Shown in pieces: positions 1 to 8,878 of a stretch of DNA of 49,398 nucleotides. A program made the position numbers and the translations under genes. The notes under the pieces are model-generated. The model had not been told where the DNA came from. It saw only the letters and a program-made list of their open reading frames with translations, and did not search any database. The DNA comes from Flavobacterium soyae (GTDB lineage Bacteria > Bacteroidota > Bacteroidia > Flavobacteriales > Flavobacteriaceae). The stretch lies in the NCBI RefSeq assembly GCF_021245985.1, contig NZ_JAJQXA010000024.1:1-49398 (forward strand), written 5' to 3'. Every line of letters starts with the position of its first letter. Position 1 is the stretch's first letter.

Positions 1-57
1 TAAAGACTACTTTTGAAGCTATACACACACCGCAATTTAATCAAATTGCAAGAATTA

Positions 58-83
58 GGAAAGCGAAAGCTTTCCTTTTTTTA
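58..83 (+). terminator. Rho-independent terminator at left edge
   Basis: A perfect 7-bp stem, GGAAAGC (58-64) and GCTTTCC (69-75), closes a GAAA tetraloop and is followed by a T run. It probably ends a plus-strand gene whose body lies left of the window. Bases 1-57 are too short to identify that gene. Confidence 0.75.
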
Positions 84-90
84 TGCCACA

Positions 91-127
91 AAAAAAGCTG
101 CCTCACTTTTGAGACAGCCTCTTTTTT
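91..127. terminator. Bidirectional terminator hairpin
   Basis: The stem pairs GCTGCCTCA (97-105) with TGAGACAGC (110-118), with one G-T type mismatch. An A run precedes it and a T run follows it, so it can work on either strand. Confidence 0.65.
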
Positions 128-349
128 ATTACGATGAATTTTAACTTAGTCCCGACAGCTATCGGGATAGCAACTCAGAACCTTAGCACCTTTAAAAAAA
201 ATCTTGTACTTTTTTTAACCTTTGTCAAATTTAGATTTGCAAAATCCCTTTGTACCTTTGCGGCTCTAAAACTTTGCACCTACATAAAAAGTATCAAAAT
301 AAAAACCTTAGAATCTTAGCAACTCAGCACCTTAGAACCTTAAAAAAAA
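128..349. repeat. Gene-free repetitive leader with short palindrome
   Basis: No credible gene is seen here. An imperfect palindrome, TCCCGACAGCTATCGGGA, sits at 150-167. The rest is low-complexity DNA built from variants of CTTAGCACCTTAGAACC, repeated up to the start of the aldo/keto reductase. The one open frame (134-319) is made of this repeat and looks non-coding. The promoter of the reductase is presumably within this stretch, but I cannot point to clear boxes. Confidence 0.55.
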
Positions 350-1387
350 ATGAAATACACTACAATCCCAAATACAGATATAAAAGTTAGTAAAATAAAT
401 CTTGGAACGATGACTTTTGGTCAGCAGAATACAGAAGCTGAAGGCCACGCTCAAATGGATTACGCACTAGAAAAAGGCGTAAACTTTTTTGACACTGCCG
501 AAATGTATTCAGTTCCTGCACGTGAAGAAACTTACGGGAGCACAGAAAAAATTATTGGAACATGGTTTAAAAAATCAGGAAATCGTGATAAAGTCGTTTT
601 AGCCTCTAAAATTGCAGGACCAAACCCGAATTTTACTTATATGCGAGAAAAAGGAGATTTCTCTCCGGCAAGTATAAAATATGCTTTAGAAAACAGCTTA
701 AAACGCCTTCAAACCGATTATATTGATTTGTACCAAATGCACTGGCCGGAACGAAAAACAAATTATTTCGGACAGCGTGGTTTTAATGGTTATGATGATG
801 CATGGGAAGATCATTTCAGAGAAATCCTGGAAACGTTTGACGGATTAATTAAAGAAGGAAAAATTAAACATATTGGTGTTTCAAATGAAAACGCATGGGG
901 AATGATGCGTCTTTTAGAAGAAAGTAAATATCAAAACCTGCCAAGAATTAAAACCGTTCAAAATCCTTATAATTTATTGAACCGTCTTTTTGAAGTGGGC
1001 TCTGCCGAAGTTTCAAAATATGAAAATGTTGGTTTATTGGCATATTCTCCTTTAGCATTTGGAGTTTTAACGGGTAAATTTTTAACGGGCGAAGCACATC
1101 CAAATGCGAGAGTTAACCTTTTTCCGCAATATACACGTTACAAAAGCGAACAATGTACACAAGCAACAAAATTGTATCAGGAAATTGCTAAAAAACATGG
1201 ATTAACGTTAACTGAATTAGCAATGGGATTTGTTTTACAGCAGCCATTTTTGACAAGCGCAATTATTGGTGCAACAACAATGGAACAGTTAAAAGAAAAC
1301 ATTGCTACAATTGATGTAGTTTTATCAAAAGAAATTATAGCTGAAATCAACCACGTTCAGGCAATTATTCCAGATCCGGCACCGTAA
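350..1387 (+). CDS. Aldo/keto reductase, Tas-like
   Basis: This is an NAD(P)H-dependent oxidoreductase of the aldo/keto reductase superfamily, 345 residues, a full-length single TIM barrel expected in the cytoplasm. The catalytic tetrad is visible as Asp48 and Tyr53 (FFDTAEMY), Lys87 (LASKIAG) and His131 (LYQMHWPE). The long loop after the His and the overall layout resemble the Tas/YajO branch of E. coli. The substrate cannot be read from sequence. The gene stands alone on the plus strand and converges on the DUF4139 gene, with a pair of inverted repeats between them. The ATG at 350 begins the conserved first strand (YTTIPNTDIKVSKINLGTM), so the start is secure. Confidence 0.9.
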   Translation: MKYTTIPNTDIKVSKINLGTMTFGQQNTEAEGHAQMDYALEKGVNFFDTAEMYSVPAREETYGSTEKIIGTWFKKSGNRDKVVLASKIAGPNPNFTYMREKGDFSPASIKYALENSLKRLQTDYIDLYQMHWPERKTNYFGQRGFNGYDDAWEDHFREILETFDGLIKEGKIKHIGVSNENAWGMMRLLEESKYQNLPRIKTVQNPYNLLNRLFEVGSAEVSKYENVGLLAYSPLAFGVLTGKFLTGEAHPNARVNLFPQYTRYKSEQCTQATKLYQEIAKKHGLTLTELAMGFVLQQPFLTSAIIGATTMEQLKENIATIDVVLSKEIIAEINHVQAIIPDPAP

Positions 1388-1403
1388 TTATTTGCTGCAT
1401 AGG

Positions 1404-1478
1404 GCTTCGACTTCGCTCAGCCTGACAATACCATGAAACTTCTAAATTTTGAGTGTCAGCCTGAGCGAAGTCGAAGGC
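1404..1478. repeat. Inverted repeat, about 25-bp arms
   Basis: The left arm (1404-1427) begins GCTTCGACTTCGCTCAGCC. The right arm (1454-1478) is its reverse complement apart from two mismatches. It lies between convergent genes and could act as a terminator in both directions. Interspersed repeats of this kind are common in flavobacterial intergenic DNA. Confidence 0.8.
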
Positions 1479-1484
1479 TTTTTA

Positions 1485-1544
1485 AAACACGAATTCCACA
1501 AATTTTCACGGATTGATCTGTGTTAATTTGTGGAATTCGTGTTT
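1485..1544. repeat. Perfect 20-bp inverted repeat
   Basis: The arm AAACACGAATTCCACAAATT (1485-1504) is exactly reverse-complemented at 1525-1544, with a 20-nt spacer. It directly follows the previous inverted repeat in the same convergent gap, ending just before the stop of the DUF4139 gene at 1559. Confidence 0.85.
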
Positions 1545-1558
1545 AAAATGTTATCTGT

Positions 1559-3196
1559 TTATAAGTTCAAAGTCTGATCTTTTGGATATTTCACTCTGTA
1601 ACTAATTCTGAATTTCTTAGTTTCATTTGGTTTCAACTGCAATTGCCATGTCAATATTCCGGTTTCGACATTTACTTTTGCCGAATCACTTTGCAGTAAT
1701 TCTACCTCAATATCTTTATTTGTAGTTAACGGATATTGATCTTTCAAAAGCAATTCAACCGCTTCTTTTTTATTATTTCTTACCGTAATATCAAAAGTAA
1801 AAGTCTGTTCTTTTTTGGCAGATAAAAACTTAGTTCCCGATTTATCAGCAACTTTTTCTCTTTTGATAGATACTTTTTTATCACGTCCCATACTCAAATT
1901 CAAAGTATCGCTGGTTTGATTCGGTTCAATAAACGTTTTACCAACATACATTCCTTCAAAAATAATATTCGCTTCGCCTCGCAATAAATTGTATTTGCTG
2001 TAATCTGCAATTTCAGCAAGTAAAAAAGCGTCATTTTCCACTTTTGGAACAGCATAATATTTATACGTTGCCGGAAGTTTTATTTCTTTTAAAGATACGC
2101 TGTGAATTTTTCCATTCGATAAAATGTCATACGGAATATCAATATCAAAAGAAATATTAAGCTGGTTTTCTGCAACTGTTGTGTAATTCGAAACAGAAGA
2201 TTCTGCCATTACCGGTGCCGCCATTTCCATTTCGTTACTTACTTTTTTATCTTTATAAATACTTCTCTGTATCTGATTCCTTTTGCTGATTCCATAAGCC
2301 GAAGTAGTAATAACTTGATCATTTAGCTGATTCGCCAGAAACCAAGAACTCAATATTGGTGCTTGATTATTTTGATTTGGATAACCGCTGGAAAGAGTCA
2401 GTTTTACTTTTTTCCAGTCAATTCCTGTATTTTGAACAACTTGTGCTTTGTACATCATGTTAATTGGAGCCGCAACACTTTCGGTACGTAAATCATAAAA
2501 AGGAGACCAGGATGCATTATTGGTTAAATACGATATTTCTAAAGGAACCGGTCCGGCTACGCTATTCATTACCTGAACAATCAGTTTTCCAGATGAGGTT
2601 TTTTCTTCTTTACTTGTGTCAACTTCGAGTTTGTTGTTTAGCTTTTGAAGCGTTTCATCTAGTTTTTGCTTTTTCTCCGTTAGCGTATTAATATTGTTTG
2701 CAATTTCTATTTGTTTGCTTTTATAATACTCCACCATTTTCATTAATTCGGCAACATTTAATCCAGAATTTACGCCGGAAATCTGTTGGTTTTTATCTAA
2801 TAACTGAATGGTTTTTGATTCAGAATTAATAGTATTATTTACTTTCAAAATTTCCTTTTGAACCAAAATAATACTGTCACGAACTCTTTTCAATAAAGGC
2901 GATTTAGGATCGGTTTCATATTCTGAAATATAATTATTAGTAAACTGAACCGATAGAACCGTTACACTTGCCGGCGTACCAATTTGAATGGAACTTTCAT
3001 TTAAATTTACTGCCACGTTTTTAATCACAATTTCGCTTGTTCCTAACGGTAAAGTTGTACTTGCAGTTTGAGAAATTTCGGCAGCATTAAAATAAACCGT
3101 TGCCGCTTTTACTTTTGCAGTGGTGAAAATTGGTTTTTGCGCAAAGGCAAAAATGCCTAACAATAATAAGAGCGCTGTTGCTTGTTTTTTTATCAT
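1559..3196 (-). CDS. DUF4139/DUF4140 (MuiA-like) secreted protein
   Basis: This 545-residue protein resembles the mucoidy inhibitor MuiA / DUF4139 family. A signal peptide ends near residue 19 (FAFAQ). An N-terminal DUF4140-like part follows (about 30-110), then a coiled-coil stretch rich in Lys, Glu, Gln and Asn (about 110-195), then the DUF4139 beta-rich region (about 210-545), which contains SWSPFYDLR and ends with an LTWQLQLKPNETKKF-type strand. The biochemical role of the family is unknown and it is expected in the periplasm or outer membrane. It is the last of four minus-strand genes, after the L,D-transpeptidase-like, VWA and SIMPL proteins. The upstream gap to the next gene is 66 nt, so it may have its own promoter or share a transcript. 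Confidence 0.85.
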   Translation of the reverse strand: MIKKQATALLLLLGIFAFAQKPIFTTAKVKAATVYFNAAEISQTASTTLPLGTSEIVIKNVAVNLNESSIQIGTPASVTVLSVQFTNNYISEYETDPKSPLLKRVRDSIILVQKEILKVNNTINSESKTIQLLDKNQQISGVNSGLNVAELMKMVEYYKSKQIEIANNINTLTEKKQKLDETLQKLNNKLEVDTSKEEKTSSGKLIVQVMNSVAGPVPLEISYLTNNASWSPFYDLRTESVAAPINMMYKAQVVQNTGIDWKKVKLTLSSGYPNQNNQAPILSSWFLANQLNDQVITTSAYGISKRNQIQRSIYKDKKVSNEMEMAAPVMAESSVSNYTTVAENQLNISFDIDIPYDILSNGKIHSVSLKEIKLPATYKYYAVPKVENDAFLLAEIADYSKYNLLRGEANIIFEGMYVGKTFIEPNQTSDTLNLSMGRDKKVSIKREKVADKSGTKFLSAKKEQTFTFDITVRNNKKEAVELLLKDQYPLTTNKDIEVELLQSDSAKVNVETGILTWQLQLKPNETKKFRISYRVKYPKDQTLNL

Positions 3197-3262
3197 CGGA
3201 GTATAATTTAAAGTGTTTTATATAAGTATAGATAACAAAAACGGCTGAAAGGTTGGTTTAAC

Positions 3263-3886
3263 TTAATAATAAATTACCAAAATGATTTTCTTTTTAGAAC
3301 TATCAATCAATTTTTCGATTACGCCAAAAAACTTTTCGTTAACCATTGGGCATCCCAAACTATTACAAATAGGATTTATTTGTTCTTCATAAGGAACGTC
3401 TGCATATTTGTGAAGTACAATATTTCGATCAAAAGCATTACTATTCGTTTTGTCTAAACCGTATAATTTATATGCTTTTCCAAATCTTCCAAAATATGAA
3501 CTGCCAATTTCATACTTGCCAAGCGAACTACAATTAGAATCTTTTGTATTGCTAAATTGCAGTTTTCCGGCAATTCCGGTTTCTGATCCGGAACCATGGC
3601 CAACCAATCCTTTGTTAAGTATTTTGTTATGTTTTAAATCGTAAACAAAAAACCGGTTTTTTCCAGATTCAATCTTCATATCTAATAAGAAGACAACATT
3701 TGAATTGTATTTAGGAGTTTTCCCCAAAAAAATCCTAATCTCAGTTATCTTACTTTTTAGTTTCTCTTCGTAGGAGTAAACCGGTTTTGAACTCTTAATG
3801 ATTTCTGGTTTTTCTTCTTTATTCCTGCAGGCAAAACTTAGACCCAAAATGCTCAGCCAAAGCAAAAAGAATATTTTCTTTTTCAT
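3263..3886 (-). CDS. L,D-transpeptidase-like lipoprotein (YkuD_2 type)
   Basis: This 207-residue lipoprotein has a signal peptide ending in a lipobox, with the lipidated Cys at residue 20 (LSFAC). The mature part matches the murein L,D-transpeptidase catalytic domain family found in Bacteroidota. It shows GHGSGSETG, a conserved IVLHKY histidine, and NSLGCPMV with the candidate nucleophile Cys179. These enzymes remodel peptidoglycan cross-links through an acyl-enzyme on Cys. It is separated from the upstream VWA gene by only 22 nt and is probably co-transcribed with it. Domain assignment is good. Whether it is a transpeptidase or a hydrolase-like relative is not settled by the sequence. Confidence 0.85.
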   Translation of the reverse strand: MKKKIFFLLWLSILGLSFACRNKEEKPEIIKSSKPVYSYEEKLKSKITEIRIFLGKTPKYNSNVVFLLDMKIESGKNRFFVYDLKHNKILNKGLVGHGSGSETGIAGKLQFSNTKDSNCSSLGKYEIGSSYFGRFGKAYKLYGLDKTNSNAFDRNIVLHKYADVPYEEQINPICNSLGCPMVNEKFFGVIEKLIDSSKKKIILVIYY

Positions 3887-3908
3887 GTTTCAGGATTTGC
3901 AGCATGAT

Positions 3909-5069
3909 TTATTTCTCAACTGTATAACCCTTCACTTTTGCAAAAGCAATTATCGACGTGTTTATTGTGTTGCCAAGATCATCTTGCTTTTTGGTTTTCT
4001 TGGCTTCAGTATCAATATAAGCCTGACGTTTTTTTGCCAATACGCTAATCTCTTTTTGAATCGTTTCTCTTTCCTTCGTTTTCTCGGCTACAATTTTTTT
4101 CAATTCTTCAGTCGATTTATCCTGGAGTTCAACAGGTAGTTCTTCTTTTTTAATTTTCGAAAGTGCTGTGGCATCATCTTTTGTTTTATCGACCAAATCC
4201 CAGCTTTCATTTTTGTAAGCCGCTTTTGATTTACTCACGGCGCGATCTGTATAATTAGCCTTCGAAACCATTTTTGCATTTTGATCCTGCATAGCCTGAT
4301 TCATTTTTTTGGCAGCTCCTTTAGCACCATAATTAATGTAGGTTTTGTTTATTTTTTCATCACATTTAGTGATTTCATCGTCATAAGGCGTTGCAATATA
4401 TTCTACAGATTGGTCGGCGTCGATATTAAAATATTTTCCTTTTCCATAGTCAGCGCCATCTTTCCAAAACGTACTTATTCCTTCCGTTTTATTACCGCAG
4501 AAAATCGTGTTTACATAAATGTCATTTTTTAAAGCATTGCTGATTGCTTCTTTATAGCTGATTTTTCCCTGATTAAATTCTTCGTTTCCGGCAATATAAA
4601 TCAGTTTCATGCTGTTGTTTTCAGATGCCCATTTTAATTGTTTTGTTGCATCCTGAATTACAGCGCCGCAATATTCATTGCCGCCATTGGTTCTAAGGGC
4701 AAATAGTTTTTCAGAAATTAAATCCAAATCTGTCGAAAGTGGTGTAATTTGTCTGATATAATTTGATTTTTCACTCAAACCATCATTCCCATATTCATAC
4801 AAAGCAATTTCGATATCCGGAGTTTTTCCTTCATATTTTAAAGTTGTCAAAGTATTCACGATGTTCCATAATCTCGATTTTGCCTGATCAATTAAACCGT
4901 CCATACTGCTCGAAGTATCCAGTAAAAGCGCCACTTGTATTTTAGTCGCTGCGGCAGAAGCCGGTTTTTCAATTTCAGTTTTATTTTTTGGTTTTGCATT
5001 AGCTGAATTATAGCCAGCGATAGAAAATACAGTAGCAAAAAACGCGGAAATAAAAAGATTTGATTTCAT
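3909..5069 (-). CDS. Secreted VWA-domain protein
   Basis: This is a 386-residue exported protein with a von Willebrand factor A domain. I chose the ATG at 5069 because it starts a normal signal peptide (MKSNLFISAF to NSANA). The longer frame beginning at 5102 would add 11 residues in front of the signal and would swallow the TAnnTTTG promoter box. The MIDAS metal-binding motif is Asp51-Thr-Ser-Ser-Ser55, and the core continues through RTNGGNEYCG and IYIAGNEEF. The C-terminal 100 residues are charged and predicted coiled coil. VWA domains bind protein partners, and the partner here is unknown. It leads the probable unit VWA - L,D-transpeptidase. Its promoter carries the same paired GGTSAA sites as the SIMPL gene. 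Confidence 0.85.
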   Translation of the reverse strand: MKSNLFISAFFATVFSIAGYNSANAKPKNKTEIEKPASAAATKIQVALLLDTSSSMDGLIDQAKSRLWNIVNTLTTLKYEGKTPDIEIALYEYGNDGLSEKSNYIRQITPLSTDLDLISEKLFALRTNGGNEYCGAVIQDATKQLKWASENNSMKLIYIAGNEEFNQGKISYKEAISNALKNDIYVNTIFCGNKTEGISTFWKDGADYGKGKYFNIDADQSVEYIATPYDDEITKCDEKINKTYINYGAKGAAKKMNQAMQDQNAKMVSKANYTDRAVSKSKAAYKNESWDLVDKTKDDATALSKIKKEELPVELQDKSTEELKKIVAEKTKERETIQKEISVLAKKRQAYIDTEAKKTKKQDDLGNTINTSIIAFAKVKGYTVEK

Positions 5070-5099
5070 AATTTTAGTTTTAATTGGATGATTACAGAC

Positions 5100-5107
5100 C
5101 AAACTTA
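5100..5107 (-). promoter_or_regulatory. -7 promoter box of the VWA gene
   Basis: On the minus strand this reads TAAGTTTG, an exact match to the Bacteroidota TAnnTTTG element. It lies 30 nt upstream of the chosen ATG. I see no TTTG at the usual -33 distance, which fits an activator-dependent promoter. Confidence 0.6.
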
Positions 5108-5138
5108 AAAACTAAAAACGCGCGTTTTTTGCACAAAT

Positions 5139-5165
5139 GGTGAAACGGCATTTTGACTTGGTGAA
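5139..5165 (-). promoter_or_regulatory. Paired regulator half-sites upstream of VWA gene
   Basis: GGTGAA occurs at 5139-5144 and again at 5160-5165, a period of exactly 21 nt or two helical turns. Read toward the VWA gene, the distal half is TTCACCAAGTCAAA, and the same 14 bases occur upstream of the SIMPL gene. Paired direct repeats about 21 nt apart are the known layout of LytTR regulator sites, and a LytTR regulator is encoded at 8124. Confidence 0.55.
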
Positions 5166-5179
5166 ATGTTTCTGCCAGA

Positions 5180-6154
5180 TTAATGAATTGGTCTGGCTGT
5201 GTTTGTATTCAATATTTTTAAATCACCATTTGCAGTCACCAGAATAAATTCTTTCTCCGTTTTGTCTGCTTTTAGAACTTGTTTCTTTTCTCTGTTAATC
5301 GCTATTTTAACTTCGTATTGTATTTGAATAACAGGTTCTAAAACAACAGGATTAATTACAAAATCAAACTCTTTATTAAATACAGGCTGGTAATAAAGTG
5401 TAACAGATTTGTTAAGCGGATTAATGTTTGCCGATTTTTTTAAGTTTAAAGAAGAACCATTGTAAGCTTCATAAGATCGATACATTTCTACAGGAATATT
5501 TACGATATAATCATCGGCGATTCTTTTTTCGGCATTTGTAAATGTTTCTCCAAGCAGTTCCTGATAATTTTTTATTTTTTCCTGAATCAAGAGTTTTGCT
5601 TTTAACATCATTTCTTTCTTAATGGTTTCTAATGTATTGGAGAAATAATCCACTTTTACCAGATCGTATATTTCATTATTGGATAAAATGGAAATAAATT
5701 CATTGAGATGATTGGGATCTGAATATTTTATATGAATGTTTTTCTTTAATTCAAATCCTGCGGGCATTTCATTATAGGTTTTACGATTAAAAAGTTTTTT
5801 TTCTGTTTCATATTCATAAACAGGAACAAATGAAATCATGTCGACAAAAGTCTCAACACCTTTTTTAAGTTTAATTTCATTGAGTGACTGGGTGATTCTT
5901 TGGTCAATTAAATCATTTACTTCCTTAGTGGTTTTACCCGTTTGAGTTACGCTGAAAATTGCAGTGTAAGCATCTGCTTTAATATTAGCAAGCCCTTTTA
6001 CGCTTACAACAATATCATCATTTGCAGGAAAATTAATGTTGATGGTGTTGTTGTTATAATACCCTTGGTTTTGATAATTGACATTTCCCGAAGCCTGAGC
6101 AATTATAAATGAAGAAGATAGTACTGTTAAAATTGTAAAGAATAGTTTTTTCAT
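5180..6154 (-). CDS. Secreted SIMPL (DUF541)-like protein
   Basis: This 324-residue protein has a signal peptide (MKKLFFTILTVLSSSFIIAQ). Its region around residues 45-250 looks like the SIMPL/DUF541 fold: VSVKGLANIKADAYTAIFSV at the start, then a long helix, a repeated beta-alpha pattern and a LIQEKIKNYQELLGE segment. SIMPL proteins are periplasmic or outer-membrane proteins without a defined activity. The family match is by pattern and is moderate. Its start lies divergent to the histidine kinase gene, 149 nt away. The shared gap holds a TACATTTG box and the paired GGTSAA sites, so regulation by the adjacent LytTR system is likely. Confidence 0.65.
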   Translation of the reverse strand: MKKLFFTILTVLSSSFIIAQASGNVNYQNQGYYNNNTININFPANDDIVVSVKGLANIKADAYTAIFSVTQTGKTTKEVNDLIDQRITQSLNEIKLKKGVETFVDMISFVPVYEYETEKKLFNRKTYNEMPAGFELKKNIHIKYSDPNHLNEFISILSNNEIYDLVKVDYFSNTLETIKKEMMLKAKLLIQEKIKNYQELLGETFTNAEKRIADDYIVNIPVEMYRSYEAYNGSSLNLKKSANINPLNKSVTLYYQPVFNKEFDFVINPVVLEPVIQIQYEVKIAINREKKQVLKADKTEKEFILVTANGDLKILNTNTARPIH

Positions 6155-6180
6155 AATTACGGTTTTTAAGAATTAGCAAT

Positions 6181-6188
6181 CAAATGTA
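6181..6188 (-). promoter_or_regulatory. -7 promoter box of the SIMPL gene
   Basis: On the minus strand this reads TACATTTG, an exact TAnnTTTG match, 26 nt upstream of the ATG at 6154. As at the VWA gene, there is no good -33 box at the standard distance. Confidence 0.6.
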
Positions 6189-6219
6189 TTGATCGAAAAA
6201 ACGTATTTTTGACAGAATG

Positions 6220-6246
6220 GGTCAACAGGTTGTTTGACTTGGTGAA
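6220..6246 (-). promoter_or_regulatory. Paired regulator half-sites upstream of SIMPL gene
   Basis: GGTCAA at 6220-6225 and GGTGAA at 6241-6246 are 21 nt apart. The inner half-site begins 32 nt beyond the TAnnTTTG box, exactly the distance seen at the VWA promoter (5107 to 5139). The site also lies about 60 nt in front of the divergent histidine kinase gene, so autoregulation is possible. Confidence 0.55.
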
Positions 6247-6303
6247 AAATATAGGATAGGAATTTGAAATTAGGTTACTTTACACTTTCTAAATAACTTA
6301 TTT

Positions 6304-8127
6304 GTGAAACATCATTTGGTAATTAGTTTTAGTCTGCTTTTTTTAGTGTTATTGTTTCCACAGCAAATAATAGCGCAGGAAGCTCCTGTGCAGAAAAGTG
6401 AAAAAAGCAAACAAGTCAAAATCAGTAAAGCAGCCGATGATTTATCTAAATCATTAGATGAAAATGATGAAGCAAAAATTGCCCAGAATTACGAAAGGCT
6501 GGCGAATGAATTTTTAAATAATGGAGATAATGCCAAAGCCGAGGAATATTTTAAAAGAGCATTAAACAGTTATACCAAACTAAAACTAACGGAAGATAAA
6601 ACGCGTGTAACCCGAAGTTTAGCTAAAACACAGGAAAACCAAAAGAACTTTGATTCGGCAATTAAAAATTATGAAGCTGCGGGTTCTTTGGCAAAAGACG
6701 TTTCTGAAGAAAAGATAAATTTAAATGATGCCAACCGACTTAAAAATAAGGCAAATCCGGCAAGTCAAAAGAATTATGTAGATTCTAATATTGAATTGCT
6801 GAAAAAGGAAAAGAAGAGTGAGGAAGTAACAGAAGCGTATGTGCAAAAAGCGCAAAATTCATTAGACTTAAAAGATAAAAAGGTTGCGATAGAAAGCTAT
6901 AAAAAGGCATTAGTTTATGCAAAAGACAAACCCGAAGCTGTAATTAAAATCAAGAATGAAATTGCAAAAGTTTATGCCGAAGACAATCAGTTTGATAAAG
7001 CTGTCAGTATAAATGAAAAACTGCTTGCCGAAGCTAAAAACAATAAAGATTATAATACCGAAATAAAACAACTGCAATCGCTGGCATCTCTTTATTTTGA
7101 AAAAGCAGAACCGGAAAAAGCAATTTCGTCTTTGAAAGAAGCGTATGATTTATCGTTTCAAAAAGGAAATTCGGCGGAAGCCAAAAAAAGCCTGTCATCC
7201 TTAATTAAATATTACAAAACAAAAGGCGAAGACAAAGAAAGTATGGCGTTGTATGAACAGTTTTTTCAAAACTTCGAAAAGCTGATTCATTCTGATACGA
7301 CTTTAATCGATGCCAAAACATTTCAGATTACCGAAAATAAAATTCGTCAGTTAGAAAAAGAAAAAACACTAAAAGATGAACTAATTTCAAAGAAAAATAC
7401 ATTCAATTATTTTTTGATTGGTTCGGTAGTTTTACTGCTGCTCTTGTTTACGTTTATTTCGAAAGCATTGTATTCTATCAGAATAAAAAATAAAGAAATC
7501 GCTTTGCAGTCACTGCGTCGTGAAATGAACCCGCATTTTATTTTCAATAGTTTGAATAGTGTGAATCAGTTTATATCAGAAAATAAAGAACTGGAAGCCA
7601 ATAAATATCTGACTTCATATTCGAACTTGATGCGGAATATGATGGAAAACTCCAATAAGGATTTTATTTCTTTAGATAAAGAAGTCGAACAGCTTAAAAA
7701 ATATCTGGATTTAGAGCATTTACGTTTTGAGGATAAATTCAATTTTGAAATTATGGTAGATGATTCGCTGGATGCTGAAAGGGTTTTTGTTCCGAATATG
7801 ATTATCCAGCCACATTTAGAAAATTCAATCTGGCACGGATTGCGCTATTTAGACCAAAAAGGATTTTTATCGCTTCGGTTTGATTTTAAAAACGGAAAAA
7901 TAATCGTTACCATTGACGATAACGGAATTGGTTTAACCAAAAGCCGCGAGCTTAAAACAACAAATCAGAAAATATACGAATCCCGTGGTTTGAACAATAC
8001 AAAAGAGCGAATTGATCTTTTGAATGAATTGTATAAAAAAGATATTTCATTTAAGATTTTGGAAAAAGAAGGAGCAGAGAAGGGAACTATTGTTGAAATT
8101 GTTTTTCCATTAATTGACAAAATATGA
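6304..8127 (+). CDS. TPR sensor histidine kinase, LytS-like
   Basis: This is a 607-residue membrane sensor kinase. It starts with GTG at 6304, which begins a clear signal peptide (MKHHLVISFSLLFLVLLF to IIAQ). A periplasmic block of tetratricopeptide-like helices spans about residues 40-335, with NAKAEEYFKRAL and DKKVAIESYKKAL as typical units. One transmembrane helix follows (about 368-390), then the His_kinase domain with the phospho-acceptor His411 in NPHFIFNSLNSV. The ATPase domain shows IIQPHLENSIWHG and DDNGIGL. Kinases of this type pair with LytTR regulators, and one overlaps its 3-prime end. The signal sensed is unknown. TPRs suggest a protein ligand. Confidence 0.9.
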   Translation: MKHHLVISFSLLFLVLLFPQQIIAQEAPVQKSEKSKQVKISKAADDLSKSLDENDEAKIAQNYERLANEFLNNGDNAKAEEYFKRALNSYTKLKLTEDKTRVTRSLAKTQENQKNFDSAIKNYEAAGSLAKDVSEEKINLNDANRLKNKANPASQKNYVDSNIELLKKEKKSEEVTEAYVQKAQNSLDLKDKKVAIESYKKALVYAKDKPEAVIKIKNEIAKVYAEDNQFDKAVSINEKLLAEAKNNKDYNTEIKQLQSLASLYFEKAEPEKAISSLKEAYDLSFQKGNSAEAKKSLSSLIKYYKTKGEDKESMALYEQFFQNFEKLIHSDTTLIDAKTFQITENKIRQLEKEKTLKDELISKKNTFNYFLIGSVVLLLLLFTFISKALYSIRIKNKEIALQSLRREMNPHFIFNSLNSVNQFISENKELEANKYLTSYSNLMRNMMENSNKDFISLDKEVEQLKKYLDLEHLRFEDKFNFEIMVDDSLDAERVFVPNMIIQPHLENSIWHGLRYLDQKGFLSLRFDFKNGKIIVTIDDNGIGLTKSRELKTTNQKIYESRGLNNTKERIDLLNELYKKDISFKILEKEGAEKGTIVEIVFPLIDKI

Positions 8128-8873
8128 TGACACTGCAAAAGATAAAAAGTGTAATTATCGAAGATGAACTTGCCGCGCGCGAAGTGCTTAAAAACTATTT
8201 AAGCAAATACTGTCCGCAAGTTGAGGTTGTGGGTGAAGCCCAAAATATAAAAGAAGCCGTTCCGCTGCTTCACGAAGTGAAACCACAATTGGTTTTTCTG
8301 GATGTCGAAATGCCTTTTGGAAATGCGTTTGATGTTCTGGAAGCTTGTAAAAATTTACATTTTGAAACCATATTTGTCACCGCTTTTTCTGAATATTCAC
8401 TAAAAGCTTTGAACCAGAGTGCGGCATATTATCTGCTAAAACCCATAAGTATTGAAGAATTGATTGTTGCTGTAAATAAAGTGCAGCATCAAATAATGAA
8501 TAACGAAATCTTCAACAGAAATAAAATTATTGTAGAAAACTTTCACGAACAAAAACCGGAAAAGCAGCAAGTTATTCTGCCAACACTTGAAGGTTTTGAA
8601 GTGGTAAAAATGGAAGAAATAGTACGTCTTCGCGGCAATGGTAACTTCACCGATTTATACCTCAATAACGGAAGTAAAAAAATGGTCTGCCGATTTTTGA
8701 AACACTTTTCAGAGATTTTGCCATTACCTTTTATTCGGGTTCATAAATCGCATATTATCAATATGAATTGTGTAAAATCTTATAATAAAGGCGGTATTGT
8801 TACACTCAATGACGAAACTGAAATTGAGGTTTCATCGACTTATAAGGAAGAATTTTTAAGGAACTTTAGATAA
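8124..8873 (+). CDS. LytTR-family response regulator
   Basis: This 249-residue regulator has a receiver domain (about 8-125) with acidic residues at IIEDE and phospho-acceptor Asp60 in LVFLDVEMP. A C-terminal LytTR DNA-binding domain follows (about 150-249), marked by VRLRGNGNFTDLYL and PFIRVHKSHIINMN. Its ATG at 8124 overlaps the stop of the kinase gene by four bases (ATGA), so the pair is translationally coupled. LytTR proteins bind paired direct repeats about two helical turns apart. Two such sites with identical geometry lie upstream of the VWA and SIMPL genes nearby, making those the best candidate targets. Confidence 0.92.
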   Translation: MMTLQKIKSVIIEDELAAREVLKNYLSKYCPQVEVVGEAQNIKEAVPLLHEVKPQLVFLDVEMPFGNAFDVLEACKNLHFETIFVTAFSEYSLKALNQSAAYYLLKPISIEELIVAVNKVQHQIMNNEIFNRNKIIVENFHEQKPEKQQVILPTLEGFEVVKMEEIVRLRGNGNFTDLYLNNGSKKMVCRFLKHFSEILPLPFIRVHKSHIINMNCVKSYNKGGIVTLNDETEIEVSSTYKEEFLRNFR

Positions 8874-8878
8874 TCGTT

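Noticed and set aside
134..319. Open frame of 61 codons at the left edge
   Set aside because: It is built from a low-complexity CTTAGCACC-type repeat and a palindrome, and has no family resemblance.
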